A DNA stretch of 64,000 bases from Pithys albifrons albifrons. Its lineage: Eukaryota > Chordata > Aves > Passeriformes > Thamnophilidae. The stretch spans positions 89,756,560-89,820,559 of the forward strand of contig NC_092459.1 of the NCBI RefSeq assembly GCF_047495875.1, in the 5' to 3' direction. The first letter of the stretch is position 1; each line of letters begins with the position of its first letter. A program made the translations under genes and the position numbers. Shown piece by piece: positions 58,868-64,000 of the stretch. The notes under the pieces are model-generated. The model did not search any database. It saw nothing but the letters and a program-made list of their open reading frames with translations, and was not told the DNA's origin.

Positions 58868-59460
58868 GAGCGAGTGTGCGGCGGCGGCGGCCGCGGCCGT
58901 GCGTGTGTGTGTGTGAGTGTAGAAAGTTTTGCCTGTGGGGGGAGCACCGACCGGGGGTCGCGCTGGCCGCGCCTGCACACCCGCCGGGCGGCTCTCGGCC
59001 CCGGCCACTGCCTGCCCCGACCCCGCTCCTGCTCCTCCTCACGGGATAAAGTGGTGAACCAAGCGTGGAAGAAACACGCCTTCTTCCCTGATCGCCTTTA
59101 TTAACGTGCATGACCACCGAGGTGCTGCCCAGACCGGGTGCTTCTGGCGACCCCCCTTCCCGCAGGGCTTTCTCCCCCTCGCCCTGCTGTCCGTGACCCC
59201 CGGGCCCCTCTGCCCGCGCCTGGCGGGCACCGACCCCGACATCGCCAAGCCCCTTCCCGTGCCTCCCCCACCCCGCGGCAGACACGGCGCTACGTCAGCG
59301 GGGGCCGGGCCGGGCCGGAGGAAGAGTTTCCCCGCGGTGTGCGAGCGCCGGGAAGTGCCGTCCCCCGCCAGGGGAAGCGGCCTCTCGGGGCCCGCCCCGC
59401 CCGTCCCGTCCGGCCCGGCCCGGCCCGCGGCCGCCCTTCCCCGGGCTGGAGGCGCTGCCT

Positions 59461-59510
59461 GGGCTGGGACAGGGACAGGGACAGGGAGCGGGACCGGGAC
59501 CGGGAGAGGG
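59461..59510 (+). repeat. GGGACA/GGGACC hexamer repeat, strong G-quadruplex candidate
   Basis: Nine GGG runs in 50 bases (starting at 59461, 59466, 59472, 59478, 59484, 59490, 59496, 59502 and 59508), almost all separated by exactly three bases. This regular six-base period (GGGACA, GGGAGC, GGGACC) is a small tandem repeat and amply satisfies the G3N1-7 quadruplex rule. It sits about 1.55-1.6 kb upstream of the PRKCE ATG near the distal edge of the CpG island. It also gives repetitive artefact peptides in all plus-strand frames. Confidence 0.85.
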
Positions 59511-59690
59511 ACCGCCTGTTGCCCGCCCGTGTCCCGCGGCGGGAGGCACCGCCAGCTCCTCTGTCTGCCGTGGGTCACCTGGCCCGTGCCTGCCCCACCT
59601 CAAGCCCCGGCGCCTCCCCCTGCTCCGAGCCGGCGCTGAGCGGTCGCCACTGCCCTGCAAGGGGGGGGAAAAACCTTCTGAAAGGGTAGA

Positions 59691-62600
59691 AGGGTGTACG
59701 TACTGTGTTCTTGAACGGTATCTGAACGTCATGAAAGATTTCAGTCACTTCATCACCGTGGTACCGAGTATCGTATGAAATAACCGCGAAGCTATATGCA
59801 ACCTGACCTCTTCCTCAGAACAAACGTACTCGGGACCTACTTGGTTTCCCATGGTGAAAATTACTACTTTCTTAATTATTTTTAGCTACTGATTTTGCCT
59901 TTTTTTTCTTTTGTGATAAAGTCACTGAGAAATGGATGGATTCAATTTTATGGGATTTGAATTTACTGTAATATTACAAGAGAAAAGGTCAGTCCTGGCA
60001 CCCAGGAGGGTGGCTGGGGTGCTTTGAAGATTGAGGCAATACAGGAAGAAGCTCAGTTGTCTGGATCCAGTAGAATAAGAACATAAAAGATTAGCACCCA
60101 GTCCTTGATGTGGACCTGATATTCTTTACTGGAGAGGGAAGAACAGATAATTATGGATTTCTGCAGGTAATGGCTCAGCAGGCAGGTGTTATATTTGGAG
60201 CTAATGAAACAGCTCCAGTATCTGTGCTGTCAGAGCAGTTTCCAGATAGGAGATACGGTACTAATGAAGCCTAAGGGTCACAAGAGCATTTGCCTTAATG
60301 GAAGACAGACTTTCTGGTGCCTGTTGCCACTTAGTCTACTAGTCAAAATAGAAGTAGAGTAAAATCTCCATGTTCATTATCATCTTGACAATCTCCAAGC
60401 AGAATCGTTTGATACAAAGCTGTGGTATGGAGCCAATTATGGGAAATGTCTTCCTTCGCAATTCAGCCTTTCCTGGGCTTATAGCAGCCGTGATCCATCT
60501 ATCGTGTTATTTCTGAAAAGGACCATACTCACAGGCCCCACCAGAAATACAAGTAGCACCTGCTCCTTTCCTCCCACCCCCATTCACAACCTAGTGCATA
60601 GTACTAAATTTAAATCTAAATGGTCATAGATTTAGTGTTTCAGAAAGAACACTATATATCTTTCCTCTGGATGTATTTGTGTTGTTTCTGAATAACAGCA
60701 ATGTAAACAAAATGCTTCATTTCTTTAGATATTTATTGGAAAACATAAAATCCAAACTGATACACTGTTTAATTTTTTGTTTGTTTTAAAGACATCTGCA
60801 ACTGCATGTATTCTGTATGCCCAAGGTGAGTAAACAGAGTCTCCATGGTGAGTTTAATGATCTAGCATCTCTGTGAGATCACACATGCATAGTATGAAAG
60901 TCTGAATAAATACAGCCAATATTAACACAGCATACAAAATAATATAAATAAACCTTTTATTTGGCTAATTACATACACAATCTACTGCATACATAGCTAG
61001 GCCGTGATATCTAATTTGAGCCATCTGTACTTTTCCATGCATGGAAGCAAGCTAAAGTTTGATTTCACAAATAATTTTTCCAAAGAATAAACGTCTGCCT
61101 GCATGAATAAGGATTTACAAGCTGACTTAGGATCTAACAGCTCCAGCCTTACACTGCTTAGGAAAATACAAATACCTTGTTTTAATTTATGTTTAGAATT
61201 TATTTTTTAATTCTACTTCAGGAAAGCCTGTCTAAGTCAAGACCGAACCTTTGTCACTAAGCAGTTCTTAACCTGAAATAGTATTCTTAAAGTCCACTAA
61301 CTCAGGTACATGAAGGAACATTACAATGCTTCCTACAAAGTTCATCTAAAAATTGTCTTGGTTCTCTCAAAAACTCCAAGTAACAGACAGCAAATAACAT
61401 TCCAACTATAGGTACCATTTTCCACTTGAAAGATTTTTAAGTATTTGTTTGCTTGAATTTTTTTTTCTATTCTCTTGCTGTGCATTTGGAAGGATTTTGT
61501 TCAAGAATCGAAAAGCAAATGCTATTCCTTCTCTTTCTCACAGGGAGGTCAAGAGAGGAAGATGCAGGATTTCTCCTGGAGAAAGGCAGTAAGAAGCATT
61601 CCAGATGCCTTTCTGTACTCTGTTACAAAGGCTACAGTGAGTAGTAAACCATGCCCTGTAGTTTAATTTTAGGTATTTTTCCCAGCCATGTTTTTTTTGA
61701 AAGGACACAGAAGGCCTACAGGTCACCTAGACTCAGTACTGGTTAAGGAGATCTACCTACTCCCCAGAAGTAACTTTTGCTGGTTGAAGCTCCCCTGCAC
61801 AGGACTCTGAGACCAACCAAACTTTTATGTCAGGGCTGCTCCTGACTTGTGCTGCTCAACTGCAGGAGCATCTGCATATTGATGTTTGATTTTTGCTAGT
61901 GTTGCCTCAGTCCAACCTCTTACTTGCCAGATAAATGCACAGTTACAGTGTCCTGTACAGCTGAAAGGAAAAGACCCCTGAGAGATCATAACAGCACTGA
62001 GTAATCACATCAGCTTCTATTTGCATTCTTAATTTAGGAGACTACATCAAACTGCTAGTGGACAACAATGGCACCAGCAGCACGCAGTCACTTGCAGACA
62101 GCACCCTCCCAAGGAACGCTTTTACTGCCGCAAACCTATGCTATGCCTGCCCTGTGTAGGATAGAGTGGCAGCGGCCGTGGCAGGGAGGGACGAGCACGC
62201 CGCAGCAGCCTGTTACCTCGAGACAGCCCCTGACCTTTCCCTGGCCTGTGCATCCTCAATAGCTCTGTGGAGAAACAGCACTATCTGGTGGAGAGAGGGT
62301 GTAAAGTCCTGCCGGGAGTGGCAACAGGCTTTGTTCCACTATTGCAGCCACAATTGGAACTGGTTTTGAGGTGTTCTTGCTCAAGGTTGATTGGTAGTTT
62401 GACTGGCTTTTCAAGACGTTTTATTTTTTTTTTATAGTCCCATCAGCAGAGGAGTGTATCTGGCTAAGCTTTTGCAAAACTAGTGCCTATATCAATTTCT
62501 AGTGCTTTACTGACAAATTGCTCAAACCTTGAAGAAATGTCAGCAAATTTTCAGGTTTTTCCAAGTTCAGCAATATGAAAGGAGAGGAGACTTCATGTTG

Positions 62601-64000
62601 CTTTATTTTTCAAAAGAGCATAATTTCTTAAAGATATACTGAACAGATACATAAGGATAAAACCAGTCCTGCATGCAGGAGAGATTTTCAGAAACAACTT
62701 CATGTAAAAAAATAAATAGAAGCCAAACCCCACATTATAAACACTGTGAAAATTGAAGAACTTTGACATGAATATATTCCTAACATCGTATATGTGAAGA
62801 TGTTCACTAGTATGAGTATATCCACTGAATTCCTTTGAACTTAAGGGATATACTTGTGCAGCAATGGTTGAGTGTTAGTGAAATCAGTCCCTTCCTGGCA
62901 AGAAATCAAAGATTGCTGTCAAATAGTGACTATCTTTGAAAGTCAAATTATTATTCAGATATCTAATTTTGGAGGCATGGTTATGAAAAAAGCATCCTCA
63001 AGAGCACTTCTGCTCCTGTCATGCTGCAAATTATCTTTAAGGGTATACCAATAACTAATTTATCTTTTCTAAAGATAAAGAAAAATCCCAGTCTCACTGG
63101 GCTTGGTCCAACCTCCAACTCTATTCCAAGGTTTCCTTTGTGTCCAGCCAATTTCCTAATTTATTCTTCACTCACAAAGCATGTACCTGAGGAAGTTACT
63201 TAAGACACTCCCAATGTTCTCTGTGAAATGTCTCAGCACAAGAGATCTTGTCAATGTGTGATTAATTAGCTCTCCAACTCTCTCTAGTGTAATTATACTT
63301 CTGGTACTCTTCCCAGCCTCTTTTAAAAGAATATACTAAACACTAGCTCAATGTGTTAGCTTCCATTGGGAATAAATCTCTTGGAGTACATCTGCATGGA
63401 TTTGCAGAAGCAGTACCTGGTTCTGGCAGACACAGTGACATGGTGACTTCAATGCAGTGTCTACCAGCCAGCCTGATTTCAGGTATGCACATGGTTTGCT
63501 AGCCAAGACTGAAACCCATGATATCATACCTTCCTAGCAGTTCTTATCTGAGCTAGATAGATCACAGCCAGTTTAAGCATATCTGCATGTGCTACAAAAA
63601 CATACCACCAGTTGCAGAACATATGCTTAGGTCACTTCTAGGCTAGAGATTTCTGGCTCAGTTAGGCAAGGCTGCAGAGCGGTATGATCCCGAACAAACA
63701 CAGCTGTGCCAGGGACTCTCACCACTGTGGAGTTTATTTATATTTTTTTTTATTGCTTGTGGATGGTGATTTTATTTTATTGATATAAAAAGTTTTAGCA
63801 CTGTACTTCTCTGTGTAAAATACAGCAGGTCTTCTATAGTGGATATGTACCCCAAATATAAAAATAAACTTCCGCTTGGTCTTGTACATGTATCCTCTCT
63901 GCCTTCACGTAAGTATGCTGGCAGCATTCACTATGGGTTTGCCATTTGCAGGATTGTTGCTATTCTATATGTGGAGTTGCTTGAGAAACTTGAAGAGTAA
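59691..64000. other. Sequence upstream of PRKCE without recognised gene
   Basis: AT-rich sequence beyond the CpG island. Open frames are at most 67 codons and resemble no known protein. No CR1 or SINE is recognised. A small CpG-enriched patch at 62082-62220 is listed separately. In other vertebrates SRBD1 lies upstream of PRKCE, but no exon of it is recognised here. Confidence 0.55.
62082..62220. other. Small CpG-enriched patch upstream of PRKCE
   Basis: Nine CpG dinucleotides in about 140 bases, including GCGGCCGTGG and ACGAGCACGCCGC, within sequence otherwise poor in CpG and about 2.5 kb beyond the main island. Too small for a standard CpG island. It may be an enhancer, a minor promoter or a remnant of a GC-rich repeat. 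Confidence 0.4.

Noticed and set aside
58286..59104. 272-codon open frame on the plus strand (and 235- and 276-codon frames on both strands at 58342-59285)
   Set aside because: Pro/Arg/Gly-rich translations of CpG-island DNA and of the CA/TG repeats, open on both strands because stops are rare in GC-rich sequence. No domain, no family resemblance, and they lie in the PRKCE upstream region.
59039..59732. Frames of 145-183 codons on both strands in the distal CpG island
   Set aside because: Same artefact; the alternating Asp-Arg or Gly-Thr stretches come from the GGGACA/GGGACC hexamer repeat.

Overview
The window is vertebrate nuclear DNA, almost certainly from a bird. The background is AT-rich, gene-poor and CpG-poor. 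The interspersed repeats are chicken-repeat-1 (CR1) LINE fragments with the 3' end typical of birds. Two short elements fuse a tRNA-Ile(AAT)-derived head to a CR1-like tail, the structure of TguSINE1, a SINE described from passerine birds; a passerine is therefore the best guess, held with moderate confidence.

Only one protein-coding exon can be supported. At 57564-57911 on the minus strand is coding exon 1 of PRKCE (protein kinase C epsilon). It encodes residues 1-116, the N-terminal C2 domain, and ends at a clean GTAAGT donor. Everything to its left (1-57563) is therefore PRKCE intron 1, which runs off the window: no second PRKCE exon was found. To its right, a GC- and CpG-rich island (about 57560-59690) holds the 5'UTR and promoter, with GC boxes, a CCAAT/TATA-like element, CRE-like sites, (CA)n and (TG)n tracts in inverted orientation and several G-quadruplex-capable runs. 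From about 59.7 kb to the end is AT-rich upstream sequence without a recognisable exon.

Layout: 3.0-4.8 kb, long decayed CR1 (minus); 15.4-15.7 kb, young 5'-truncated CR1 (minus); 22.5 kb, CR1 tail; 30.4-30.7 kb, a GC-rich element joining a tRNA-Gln(CTG)-like head to a 5S rRNA-like segment; 34.3-34.9 kb, young CR1 (plus), nearly the same sequence as the 15.4 kb copy in opposite orientation; 35.9 kb, CR1 tail; 43.7 and 53.1 kb, tRNA-Ile/CR1 SINEs; 57.6-59.7 kb, PRKCE exon 1 and CpG island.

The most unusual item is the tRNA-Gln/5S composite at 30.4 kb, whose domain order (tRNA then 5S) is the reverse of the 5S-then-tRNA order of AmnSINE1-type elements. I found no operon, CRISPR array, bacterial system or intact retrovirus. 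All other open reading frames look like chance ORFs, CR1 remnants, or artefacts of the stop-poor CpG island.
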